DNA from: an uncultured Alphaproteobacteria bacterium
GTDB lineage: Bacteria; Pseudomonadota; Alphaproteobacteria; HIMB59
Direction of reading: 5' to 3'
NCBI GenBank assembly: GCA_902521155.1
Contig: CABYQR010000002.1
Location: 40,311 to 104,310 of the forward strand
Length of the DNA stretch: 64,000 nt
Below the pieces are notes generated by a model. That model searched no databases, was not told the DNA's origin, and was given only the letters and a program-made list of their open reading frames with translations. Within the stretch, counting starts at the first letter, position 1, and the number at the start of each line of letters is the position of its first letter. This document shows positions 48,245 through 56,424 of this stretch, piece by piece. The translations under genes were made by a program, and so were the position numbers.

Positions 48245-48441
48245 TCGAACTTCTTTTTACGCATAAGTTTTTTAAATCTTTTTATAGATTCGGCTTTTTC
48301 GCGAAGTTTTCGCTCAGATGGTTTTTCATAGTTTTTTCTTAATTTTAACTCTTTGAAAATACCTTCTCTTAAAAGCTTTTTCTTTAATACGCGGATAGCT
48401 GCTTCCACGTTATTATCTCTAACTTGAACTTCTATTGTCAA
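48241..48441 (-). CDS. rpsU: 30S ribosomal protein S21
   Basis: The 66-residue basic protein has the S21 blocks [37 protein letters not shown] and a KLMRKKKF tail. I place the start at TTG 48441 (MTIEVQV), because GAGG lies eight bases upstream and S21 normally begins there. An in-frame ATG 25 codons further upstream would add unconserved sequence reading into the divergent coq9 start. The rpsU-coq9 divergence is standard in alphaproteobacteria. Confidence 0.93.
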   Translation of the reverse strand: MTIEVQVRDNNVEAAIRVLKKKLLREGIFKELKLRKNYEKPSERKLREKAESIKRFKKLMRKKKFD

Positions 48442-48478
48442 TCTAGTAACCTCATAAGAGCGTAAGTTATATATAAAT

Positions 48479-49105
48479 ATGAAGTCAAAGCAAGATAAAT
48501 TAGCTAACCTTTTCATCCAAGAAGTCCCTAAATTCGGATGGTCTAGAGAGACGCTCCTTCATTGTGCTAAAAAACAAAAGTTATCTACGCCCAATTTAGC
48601 CTTAATGTTTCCATCCTTTGAATATGATGTTTTAAAATATCTAATTGCCCAAAATAATAGTCTGGTTGAAAAAAACTATAACTCATTTAATAACTCTCGC
48701 CTAAAAACCAGAGATAAAATTAAAACTATAATGGAATTAAAGTTTGACAGTAACGCCTACCTCAAAGATGCATTACCTGAAATGCTAAAATTCCTTCTTC
48801 GACCTGGTAATTTATTTATGTCCATAAAAATGCTTCATCAAAACAGTGATTTTATTTGGAAACTTGCAGGTGATAAATCTAATGATTTTAATTATTACTC
48901 AAAAAGAGGCTTGCTCTCTATGGTTTACTTAGCCACTCTTATATACTGGCTAAATGATAAGTCCAATAAAGGTATTGGCACAAAAAACTTCATTAGTAAA
49001 TCTGTTGATGGAATAGTTGATGGCGTATCAAAATTTAAACAACTTAACGTTCTTAGAAGTCTAGCTCAAAACTTTTTTTCTCGATTTAATGAGAGTAAAA
49101 CCTAA
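48479..49105 (+). CDS. coq9: COQ9-family ubiquinone biosynthesis protein
   Basis: The 208-residue TetR-fold protein resembles alphaproteobacterial and mitochondrial COQ9, which binds lipid and assists the COQ7 hydroxylase in ubiquinone synthesis. The N-terminal [18 protein letters not shown] corresponds to the degenerate helix-turn-helix, and the region [28 protein letters not shown] is given here only as about residues 120-147. It sits divergent from rpsU, the expected place. Confidence 0.85.
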   Translation: MKSKQDKLANLFIQEVPKFGWSRETLLHCAKKQKLSTPNLALMFPSFEYDVLKYLIAQNNSLVEKNYNSFNNSRLKTRDKIKTIMELKFDSNAYLKDALPEMLKFLLRPGNLFMSIKMLHQNSDFIWKLAGDKSNDFNYYSKRGLLSMVYLATLIYWLNDKSNKGIGTKNFISKSVDGIVDGVSKFKQLNVLRSLAQNFFSRFNESKT

Positions 49106-49262
49106 CTACCTTATTACTATTTATCTAATCTTATTGTAACTCATTCCAGATTAATCATACTTTTCATAAATTATTGGGTATGCAATTAAAACACTTCCAT
49201 GAGTCAAAATAGTAAATAAAGTCAAAATCTCTTAATACGAATTTTTCAATGAAAGGAATTAT

Positions 49263-49694
49263 ATGAAAAAATTATTAATAATATTTTTATTATCTTTATT
49301 CTCATCTTTATCATTAGCAGACGGACATATGCAAGCTAATGCATTTGCAGTTACTTTTAAGGTTCCTCAAGAGGATGTAGCAAAAGTAGAAGCTCTTTTA
49401 CAAAGTCATCACCAATTTATGCATAATGACCACTCATTGTCTGGAGAAAATAGATTGAATTCTTACTCCATCGTCAAAGGCTATGAGGTTGTTGATATGA
49501 CCGATCCATCAAAAGGACTTACGGGAAATGTTTTTTATTTTCTAAGTGAACATTATCAAACACCTACTGGCCTTCAAATGCATGGTGAAAATTCTCAGGG
49601 CTGGGATGGTCTTCAAGAATTTCAAGAAACCATGTACAAATATCAGATAGCATTTGCATTTCCTGGCGAAGTTATTGCCAAAATGAATCGTTAA
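49263..49694 (+). CDS. Secreted small protein, possibly ABM/dimeric alpha-beta-barrel fold
   Basis: The 143-residue protein has a clear cleavable signal peptide (MKKLLIIFLLSLFSSLSLADG). The mature part alternates strands and helices. The stretch NVFYFLSEHYQTPTGLQMHG resembles the strand-plus-His helix of antibiotic-biosynthesis-monooxygenase-like proteins. I do not recognise a specific family. It is monocistronic, with 157 bases of AT-rich leader (49106-49262) holding nothing I recognise and an AAGGAAT ribosome site, and a hairpin follows its stop. Confidence 0.6.
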   Translation: MKKLLIIFLLSLFSSLSLADGHMQANAFAVTFKVPQEDVAKVEALLQSHHQFMHNDHSLSGENRLNSYSIVKGYEVVDMTDPSKGLTGNVFYFLSEHYQTPTGLQMHGENSQGWDGLQEFQETMYKYQIAFAFPGEVIAKMNR

Positions 49695-49709
49695 TCTTAT
49701 TGAATATTT

Positions 49710-49740
49710 TGCGCGGCTTTATATTTATTATGGTCGCGCA
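49710..49740. terminator. Hairpin between convergent genes, possible terminator
   Basis: TGCGCGGCT (49710-49718) can pair with GGTCGCGCA (49732-49740) in nine base pairs with two G-U pairs around a 13-base AT-rich loop. In DNA this AT-rich, the GC-rich stem stands out. It follows the stop of the secreted-protein gene by 13 bases and includes the SDR stop codon. There is no long U tract, so termination is only suggested. Confidence 0.4.
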
Positions 49741-50480
49741 GTTAACCCACCATCAATAATTAATTCTGTACCAGTAATGTATTCACTCTGATCACTTAGT
49801 AAAAATATAATTCCCTCAGCTACTCCTTTAGGTTGGATAACTTTTTTAATTGGCATAAATTCCTTTAAATTTTTTTTTGCATTAGGTATTTTTTTCCACC
49901 GACTTTGCATTGGAGTTTCAACAGCACCAGGTAAAATACAATTACTTCTGATATTGAAAGATCCAAATTGAATAGCTAGTGACTTGGAAAGTCTAATCAT
50001 AGCAGCTTTAGAAGCCCCATATGCATCTTGTGGTTTATCATCGCCAGATAATGCATCCACAGATGAAATATGGACCATAGATCCAAACTTATTTTTTTTC
50101 ATAACAGGAATAATGAGCTTTGAGACTAAAACCATAGTTTTAAGGTTAATATTAAATACTTGATCCCAAACTCTAAGGTCAAGATCTACTGCTGAAACAT
50201 CCTTGCCAAACCATAATACCCCAGTAGTATTTACAAGATAATCTATTCTTTTATATTTTTTAATAAATTCTTTAATAGTACGAGTTAATTCTAATTCGTT
50301 TACAAGATCTATTTGACGATAAGTTACCCTTTTATTTTGAAGTAACTTTTTATTAGGTTTTTGAATATCTAGGGCAAGAATATCTAAATTATATTTCAAC
50401 AATAGGGAAATAGTGGCTAAACCCATACCCCCTGCAGCTCCTGTCACTACAACAGTTTTACCCCTTAAATTTAATTTCAT
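49728..50480 (-). CDS. Short-chain dehydrogenase/reductase
   Basis: The 250-residue classical SDR has the cofactor loop VVTGAAGGMGLAT near residue 10, the NTTG segment, catalytic Ser in HISSVDA, Tyr and Lys in YGASKAAM, and the C-terminal GTELIIDGGL. The acidic residue after strand 2 (ALDIQ) suggests NAD(H). It is divergent from the aldehyde dehydrogenase cassette across a 109-base promoter region, so it may take part in the same pathway. Substrate unknown. Confidence 0.88.
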   Translation of the reverse strand: MKLNLRGKTVVVTGAAGGMGLATISLLLKYNLDILALDIQKPNKKLLQNKRVTYRQIDLVNELELTRTIKEFIKKYKRIDYLVNTTGVLWFGKDVSAVDLDLRVWDQVFNINLKTMVLVSKLIIPVMKKNKFGSMVHISSVDALSGDDKPQDAYGASKAAMIRLSKSLAIQFGSFNIRSNCILPGAVETPMQSRWKKIPNAKKNLKEFMPIKKVIQPKGVAEGIIFLLSDQSEYITGTELIIDGGLTARP

Positions 50481-50536
50481 AAAAAAAATTTAAATTTATT
50501 TTACAGTAAGTAAACACATCAATAAAAAGAAACCCA

Positions 50537-50568
50537 TTGACTTTCTGGGCCCAAATTTTCATTATAAT
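50537..50568 (+). promoter_or_regulatory. Candidate promoter with internal palindrome, upstream of the catabolic cassette
   Basis: TTGACT (50537-50542) and TATAAT (50563-50568) look like -35 and -10 elements, though the 20-base spacer is longer than the usual 17. Inside the spacer TGGGCCCA (50546-50553) is a perfect palindrome and a GC-rich island in very AT-rich DNA, well placed for an operator. The aldehyde dehydrogenase ATG follows after a strong GGGAGG ribosome site. Confidence 0.45.
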
Positions 50569-50589
50569 ACAACTAATCTGGGAGGATTT

Positions 50590-51978
50590 ATGAGCATTCA
50601 AAAAACTATCACACCTATTGATAATAGTCTCTATATACAAAGACCTTTGTCTTCTGACAATGAAATTAATGATATTTTAGATAAATCCAAAAGAAGTTTT
50701 ATATCATGGAAAAATACATCTATTGATGACCGTATAATAATTATCAATAAATTTATTGATAATTTATTAAACCTAAATACTGAAGTCTCAAAGGAAATAT
50801 GCTGGCAGATAGGAAGGCCGATAACTCAATGTGGTAATGAGTTACGAGGTTTTGAGGAGCGTTCTCGGCACATGGTAGAAATTGCTAAAGAGTCTCTTCA
50901 AAATATTCCTGCAAGAAAGAATGATGAATTTGATAATTATATTTATAAATCTCCTCTTGGAGTTATTTTTGTTATGGCTCCATGGAATTACCCAATAATT
51001 ACAGCAACTAATACTATCGTGCCTGCGTTGCTTGCCGGTAACACACTTTTATTAAAACATTCTTCTCAAACTCCAATGTGTGCTGAGTTATTAAGTAAAG
51101 CTTTTAAAAATACTGGACTCCCAGAAGGTGTTTTTCAATTTGTTCATACTAATCATGAAGCTTGTGAAAAAATAATTTCAGACCCTAGAATTTCTCATGT
51201 AGTTTTCACTGGCTCAGTTCGTGGTGGTCAAGAAATTAAAAAATATATAGGCACTAGATTTATCAATGTTGGTTTAGAACTTGGAGGGAAAGATCCAGCT
51301 TATGTCAGATCAGATGCAGATGTTAACCACGCTGTTGAAAATTTAGTAGATGGAGCCCTATTTAATTCAGGTCAATCCTGTTGTGGAATTGAAAGAATAT
51401 ATGTCGATCAATCTATTTATAATAAATTCATAGAGGGATTTAAATCTATTACGGAAAATTACAAATTAGGTGATCCTTCCAAAGATGATACAAATCTTGG
51501 TCCAGTTGTTAGACAATCGGCAGCTCAATTTATACGCAAACAAATAAGTGAAGCTGAAAAACAAGGTGCTAAAAGATTAATTGATGAAAGTAAGTTTCCT
51601 ATATCAAATGAAAATAATTGCTATGTAGCGCCTCAGGTAATGATTGATGTAGATCATTCAATGCGATTTATGATGGAAGAAACCTTTGGGCCCGCGGTAG
51701 GTATTATGCCAGTAAAAGGTCATGAAGAGGCTAGAAAACTAATGAATGATAGCCCTTATGGCTTGACCGCATCTATTTGGACAAAAGATTTAGACTTTGC
51801 AAAAGATTTTGGAAAGCAAATTGAAACAGGTACTTTTTTTATGAATAGATGTGACTACCTTGATCCAGCCCTTGCATGGACAGGAGTCAAAGATACTGGA
51901 GTAGGGTGCTCTTTGTCTACATTAGCTTTTGATCAATTTACAAGACCTCAAAGTTTTCATATGCGTAAGGTAGTCTAA
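50590..51978 (+). CDS. NAD(P)-dependent aldehyde dehydrogenase
   Basis: The 462-residue ALDH-superfamily protein has PWNYP with Asn133, the nucleotide loop FTGSVRGG, catalytic Glu230 (LELGGK) and nucleophile Cys264 (SGQSCCG), so it should be active. It oxidises an aldehyde to an acid. First gene of a plus-strand run with dctQ-dctM-dctP, a glutamine-synthetase homologue and an iron alcohol dehydrogenase, so it probably oxidises the aldehyde that the alcohol dehydrogenase makes. The specific substrate cannot be read from sequence. Confidence 0.92.
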   Translation: MSIQKTITPIDNSLYIQRPLSSDNEINDILDKSKRSFISWKNTSIDDRIIIINKFIDNLLNLNTEVSKEICWQIGRPITQCGNELRGFEERSRHMVEIAKESLQNIPARKNDEFDNYIYKSPLGVIFVMAPWNYPIITATNTIVPALLAGNTLLLKHSSQTPMCAELLSKAFKNTGLPEGVFQFVHTNHEACEKIISDPRISHVVFTGSVRGGQEIKKYIGTRFINVGLELGGKDPAYVRSDADVNHAVENLVDGALFNSGQSCCGIERIYVDQSIYNKFIEGFKSITENYKLGDPSKDDTNLGPVVRQSAAQFIRKQISEAEKQGAKRLIDESKFPISNENNCYVAPQVMIDVDHSMRFMMEETFGPAVGIMPVKGHEEARKLMNDSPYGLTASIWTKDLDFAKDFGKQIETGTFFMNRCDYLDPALAWTGVKDTGVGCSLSTLAFDQFTRPQSFHMRKVV

Positions 51979-51986
51979 AAAATCAA

Positions 51987-52496
51987 ATGCCTACTATTTT
52001 TATTCTTTATGTAAAAGTAATAGATAAGATCACAGATATTATAGGACGAATAACTATGTACACCGTCTTCGCTATGATGGCTATTTTAGTTTTATCTTTT
52101 GTCACTAGAAATATAATTAATTTTCCTTTGCTATGGATAATCGAAATGGCTCAGTTCATTATGACAGGCTATTATCTTATGGGTGGAGCTTACTCCATGA
52201 AAGAAAATCAACACGTAAGAATGGATTTAGTTTATGGGAGCTTTTCTGAAAAAAATAAAGCTAGGATGGATTTATTTACAAGTATTTTTTTAATTTTTTA
52301 TTTAATCGTATTATTAATAGGCTCTTATAACAGTCTTGTCTACACTCTTGAAACAAAAAAAACTCTATTCTCAGCATGGAGACCTTATGTTTGGCCTATC
52401 AGTAGCATTATGTTTACAGGAATTTTATTGATGATCCTCCAAACAGTTTCCATTGTATTTAAGGACTACGCCAAAGTTAAAGGAATAAAGATTTAA
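51987..52496 (+). CDS. dctQ: TRAP transporter small permease subunit DctQ
   Basis: The 169-residue protein has four predicted membrane helices. WIIEMAQFIMTGYYLMGGAYSMKENQHVRMD in residues about 50-80 is the conserved DctQ region. It partners DctM in a tripartite sodium-driven importer. It follows the aldehyde dehydrogenase by eight bases and its last base overlaps dctM. Confidence 0.92.
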   Translation: MPTIFILYVKVIDKITDIIGRITMYTVFAMMAILVLSFVTRNIINFPLLWIIEMAQFIMTGYYLMGGAYSMKENQHVRMDLVYGSFSEKNKARMDLFTSIFLIFYLIVLLIGSYNSLVYTLETKKTLFSAWRPYVWPISSIMFTGILLMILQTVSIVFKDYAKVKGIKI

Positions 52497-53830
52497 TGTT
52501 AGCTGAATATTTTAGCTACGAAGCAATAGCAATCTTGATGTTTGCAACAATGATTTTAATGCTTTTAACTGGTCAGCGTGTTTTTGGTGCTATTGGATTT
52601 GTAGCTGCTGCAGCTGCTCTTCTTTTATGGGGTAATGGAGCAGTAGAGATGCCTTTTACGGCCTCGTGGAAATTATTTAAATGGTACCCCATGTTGACTC
52701 TACCTTTATTTATTTACATGGGATATATGATTTCGGAGTCAGGCATAGCTAATGATTTATATAAAATGTTTCATGTTTACTTTGGAGGAACTAGGGGTGG
52801 ACTGGCCATTGGCACTATGCTGATGATGGTGGCTATTTCTGCTATGAATGGATTAAGTGTTGCAGGAATGGCTGTAGGAGCAACTATAGCTTTACCTGAA
52901 ATGCTCAAACGTAATTATGACAAAAGGATGATAAGCGGAGTAGTCCAAGCCGGAAGCTCCTTAGGTATTTTGATTCCACCTAGTGTGGTGCTCGTTCTTT
53001 ATGGAATGATAGCAAGACAACCAGTGAGTAAACTTTGGTTAGCAGGATTAATACCTGGTTTAATCATGGCCACACTATTTATTTTATACATCTATATCAG
53101 ATGCAGACTACAACCTGAGTTAGGACCTGTTCTTCCCGAAAAAGAAAGAAAAATGCCTTTTATAGATAAAATTAAATTATTAAGAGCTGGTATAATTCCC
53201 TTCTTTATTTTTTTTGTTATGACAGGTCTGTTCATTATGGGTATTGCTAGTTTAGTTGAGTGTTCTGCAGTAGGTGCACTTGCAGCCACAGTGGCTGCAT
53301 GGTCTAAAGGAAGATTAAATTTAAAAGTTATCGAAGATGTGTGTAAAAAAACTTTAGGTGTTTCTTGTATGTTTATGTGGATAATATTAGCGGCACTTTG
53401 TTTTGGTGCTGTCTTTGACGGAATAGGAGCCTCAAAAGCCATTGAGTCTTTATTTATTGAAAGATGGAATTTAAGTCCCTGGGGAGTTTTGATAATGATG
53501 CAGTTATCATACATTTTGATGGGTATGTTTCTTGATGATACAGCTATGCTAGTTATAGTTGCCCCTTTATATGTTCCTTTAATTATTGCTTTGGGATTTG
53601 ACCCAATTTGGTATGGGGTTCTCTACACTATTACTTGCCAAATCGCCTATATGACTCCTCCATTTGGTTATAATTTGTTCTTGATGAGGGCAATGGCTCC
53701 CAAAGAGATTACTTTAATAGATATCTATAGATCTATAATACCTTTTGTTTTAGTGATGTTATTTGGCTTAATTATCATGATGAGATTCCCTCAAATTGCT
53801 TTATGGCTACCCACAACTATTTTAGGCTAA
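52496..53830 (+). CDS. dctM: TRAP transporter large permease subunit DctM
   Basis: The 444-residue, about 12-helix protein has GAIGFVAAAAALLLWG-like N-terminal helices, MVAISAMNGLSVAGMAVGA, LGILIPPSVVLVLYG, and late MFLDDTAMLVIVAPL and YMTPPFGYNLFLM, the ion and substrate path of the TRAP elevator domain. It is followed by a 61-base spacer containing TATAAT (53869-53874) and a GGAGG site before dctP, which may give dctP its own promoter. Confidence 0.95.
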   Translation: MLAEYFSYEAIAILMFATMILMLLTGQRVFGAIGFVAAAAALLLWGNGAVEMPFTASWKLFKWYPMLTLPLFIYMGYMISESGIANDLYKMFHVYFGGTRGGLAIGTMLMMVAISAMNGLSVAGMAVGATIALPEMLKRNYDKRMISGVVQAGSSLGILIPPSVVLVLYGMIARQPVSKLWLAGLIPGLIMATLFILYIYIRCRLQPELGPVLPEKERKMPFIDKIKLLRAGIIPFFIFFVMTGLFIMGIASLVECSAVGALAATVAAWSKGRLNLKVIEDVCKKTLGVSCMFMWIILAALCFGAVFDGIGASKAIESLFIERWNLSPWGVLIMMQLSYILMGMFLDDTAMLVIVAPLYVPLIIALGFDPIWYGVLYTITCQIAYMTPPFGYNLFLMRAMAPKEITLIDIYRSIIPFVLVMLFGLIIMMRFPQIALWLPTTILG

Positions 53831-53891
53831 GTTCAAATAAATCTTTAATTAACATGCAAATTAAGCTTATAATAAATAACGGAGGAATATT

Positions 53892-54974
53892 ATGTCGACA
53901 AAAAATAAATCAAAAACAACTCCTTCCTCAAGGAGAGGTTTTTTAAAAAAAGCAGGTTTGGTTTCTGCGGCTGCTATTGGCGCAACAGCAGCAAAAGCAC
54001 CTTATGTGTTCGCAGCATCCAACCCAATTAAATGGAGATTACAAACTTATTCAGGTGCTCCATTAGGGGCTCACGTTGTCCTTCCTCAAATTGAGGCCTT
54101 TAACAAGGCCGCTCATGGAGAGATGGAAATTGAGCTATTCTATGCAGATCAATTAGTTCCAACTGATGAGCTCTTTAGAGCTATGCAAGCTGGAACAATA
54201 GATGCGGTTCAAAGTGATGACGCAACAATGGGTTCACCAGTTGACATTTCGGTCTTTGGTGGATACTTCCCTTTTGCAACTAGATACAGTCTCGATGTCC
54301 CAGCTATGTTTAGATACTACGGTCTAGATAAAATTTGGGGAGAGGCTTATGGTGAAGTGGACAATGTTACCTGGTTAAGTACTAGTGCTTGGGATCCTTG
54401 TCATTTATTTACAGTCAACAAGAAGATAGAAAAACTTTCTGATATGAAAGGTTTAAGAGTCTTTGGGGTACCTACAGCTGGACGTTTCCTAGCGCAGTAT
54501 GGTTTAATCCCTGTGACTGTTCCTTGGGATGATGTGGAAGTAGCAATGCAAACAGGTGAGCTAGATGGCGTATGCTGGTGTGGATTTACAGAAGCTTATG
54601 AAGTTGGATGGGCAGATATTTGTAATTACGCATTAACTAATTCTGTCACAGGTGCTTGGTTTGGTTCTTACTTTGCAAACTCTGAAAGTTGGAACAAACT
54701 CTCACCTAAACTTCAAGAGCTCTTTAAAATGTCTATTGACCAATCTCACTACTATAGACAAGTATGGTATTGGGGCGGAGAAGCAGACCTTCGAGTTAAT
54801 GGTAAGAAGATGGAATTAACCAGTCTTCCTGCTAATGAATGGTCAGGTGTCGTCAACGATGCTGGAAAGTTCTGGGATGATGTAGCAGCCTCTTCTCCAA
54901 GAAGTGGTAAAGTTGTTGAAGCATTCAAATTGTATGCTGAAACAATGGAAAAAGCTGGATATCCCTACAGATAA
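53892..54974 (+). CDS. dctP: TRAP transporter substrate-binding protein DctP, Tat-exported
   Basis: The 360-residue periplasmic binding protein has a twin-arginine signal (SRRGFLKKAG, then a hydrophobic stretch ending AKAPYVFA). The body follows the TakP-like TRAP group (ELFYADQLVP, VPWDDVEVAMQTGELDGVCWCG). In the segment where family members carry the carboxylate-clamping Arg (LKGLKIR-type), this protein has MKGLRVF, so residue 191 is Phe. A nearby Arg198 might substitute. This hints at a ligand other than a simple carboxylate. A strong hairpin follows the gene. Confidence 0.93.
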   Translation: MSTKNKSKTTPSSRRGFLKKAGLVSAAAIGATAAKAPYVFAASNPIKWRLQTYSGAPLGAHVVLPQIEAFNKAAHGEMEIELFYADQLVPTDELFRAMQAGTIDAVQSDDATMGSPVDISVFGGYFPFATRYSLDVPAMFRYYGLDKIWGEAYGEVDNVTWLSTSAWDPCHLFTVNKKIEKLSDMKGLRVFGVPTAGRFLAQYGLIPVTVPWDDVEVAMQTGELDGVCWCGFTEAYEVGWADICNYALTNSVTGAWFGSYFANSESWNKLSPKLQELFKMSIDQSHYYRQVWYWGGEADLRVNGKKMELTSLPANEWSGVVNDAGKFWDDVAASSPRSGKVVEAFKLYAETMEKAGYPYR

Positions 54975-54991
54975 AGATAATAATTAATCAT

Positions 54992-55018
54992 TCTCACCTC
55001 GTATCTTATGGGGTGAGA
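54992..55018 (+). terminator. Strong 11-bp hairpin between dctP and the GS-like gene
   Basis: TCTCACCTCGT (54992-55002) pairs fully with ATGGGGTGAGA (55008-55018), including two G-U pairs, around the five-base loop ATCTT. It starts 17 bases after the dctP stop. The following bases (TCACTTAATCTT) are not a clean U tract, so it may be a partial terminator or an mRNA-end stabiliser that lets the binding protein be made in excess over downstream enzymes. Confidence 0.5.
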
Positions 55019-55050
55019 TCACTTAATCTTAACAAAAATATATTAAATTT

Positions 55051-56412
55051 ATGAGTATAACTTTTAGTCAATTAGAAAAAAAAATTAAATCTAAAGAAAT
55101 AGATACGGTTCTTGTATCTCTTTCAGATATGCAGGGCAGACTAGTGGGAAAAAGAGTTACTGGTAAAGCTTTTTTAGACTACGTCCATAAGGAAACTCAT
55201 TTCTGTAATTATCTCTACACAGTCGATATGGATATGTACACAGTGCCAGGTTTTAAATCTTCTTCTTGGGAAACAGGTTACGGCGACATGACCGTTATAC
55301 CAGATCAAAATACAATTAAAATATTACCTTGGCTGGAAAAAACTGCCCTAATCTTAGGAGATGCTTTTGAGCAAGACGGTAAAACTCCAGTAAATCATTC
55401 AACAAGACAGATCTTAAGAGAGGCTATTAGTAAAGCAAATAAGATGGGCTTTGAGCCAATGCTAGGATCTGAATTAGAGTTTTTTTTATTCAAACAAACC
55501 TATGATGAAATTCATGCTAATAACTATAAAAATTTAAAAGAGACATCATGGTATATCGAAGATTACATGATATTCCAAACCACAAAAGAAGAACCATTCA
55601 ACCAAGAATTGAGAAATAGTTTACTCGAGTCAGGTATTTATGTGGAATGTACAAAAGGAGAGGCATCTCCTGGCCAACAAGAAATTAATGTCGTCTTTAC
55701 AGATGCCCTTAATATGGCTGATAATCATATCTTAATTAAAAATGCTGCTAAAGAAATTGCCTTTAAGCATAACCGTGCTGCAAGTTTTATGGCTAAGTAT
55801 AACAAAGATGTTTGTGGTAGTTCTTGTCATATACACAACTCTTTATTTGATAAAAAAACAAAAAAAAATATTTTTGCTGACTCCAAAGATAAATTTGGTA
55901 TGTCTAAAATTTTCAAAAGTTATATAGCAGGGCAAATTTTATTTTTAAGAGATTTATCTGTATTTTTAGCTCCAAATGTGAATTCTTATAAAAGATTTCA
56001 AGAAGGGTCTTTTGCTCCTACCACTGCAGCATGGGGAATTGATAATCGCACTGCAGGTTTTCGATTAGCGGGTCATGGAAATTCAATTAGAATTGAATGC
56101 AGAGTTCCAGGTGCTGATGTTAATCCGTACCTTGCATTTGCAGGATTAATTCAAGCAGGTTTATATGGTATTGAAAATAAATTAGAGCTCGAAGAGCCTC
56201 TATCAGGCAATATTTATCAAAACAAGAAAGCTAAAAATGTACCTGGCACTCTCAGAGAAGCTATTGATTTAGCCAAAAAGTCTAAATTACTCCCAAAAAT
56301 ATTTCATGCTGATGTTTTAGAACATTATATTCACGCTGCTCATTGGGAACAGTCAGAGTATGACAAATCAGTAAATGATTGGGAACACAAACGTTATTTT
56401 GAAAGAGGATAA
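55051..56412 (+). CDS. Glutamine-synthetase-like ligase, PuuA (gamma-glutamylpolyamine synthetase) type
   Basis: The 453-residue GS-family ligase has an N-terminal beta-grasp (VLVSLSDMQGRLVGKRV), metal-binding GSELEFFLF, GEASPGQQEINV, CGSSCHIHNSLFD and the ATP/glutamate-binding NRTAGFRLAGHGNSIRIECRVPGAD region (about residues 330-354). The C terminus ends in WEHKRYFERG as in PuuA-like proteins. GlnA's adenylylation-site loop is not recognisable. PuuA-type enzymes link glutamate to an amine. Flanked by TRAP and dehydrogenase genes, it should act on a catabolic amine. The exact amine is unknown. Confidence 0.85.
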   Translation: MSITFSQLEKKIKSKEIDTVLVSLSDMQGRLVGKRVTGKAFLDYVHKETHFCNYLYTVDMDMYTVPGFKSSSWETGYGDMTVIPDQNTIKILPWLEKTALILGDAFEQDGKTPVNHSTRQILREAISKANKMGFEPMLGSELEFFLFKQTYDEIHANNYKNLKETSWYIEDYMIFQTTKEEPFNQELRNSLLESGIYVECTKGEASPGQQEINVVFTDALNMADNHILIKNAAKEIAFKHNRAASFMAKYNKDVCGSSCHIHNSLFDKKTKKNIFADSKDKFGMSKIFKSYIAGQILFLRDLSVFLAPNVNSYKRFQEGSFAPTTAAWGIDNRTAGFRLAGHGNSIRIECRVPGADVNPYLAFAGLIQAGLYGIENKLELEEPLSGNIYQNKKAKNVPGTLREAIDLAKKSKLLPKIFHADVLEHYIHAAHWEQSEYDKSVNDWEHKRYFERG

Positions 56413-56424
56413 AAAGGAGAATAT

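Noticed and set aside
53092..53514. A 140-codon minus-strand frame within dctM.
   Set aside because: dctM is a clear conserved permease on the other strand. The frame is a by-product of its codon pattern.
55051..56412. Calling the GS-family gene a housekeeping glutamine synthetase (glnA).
   Set aside because: The length and C-terminal WEHKRYFERG resemble PuuA-type ligases, the adenylylation loop is not seen, and there is no glnB neighbour.
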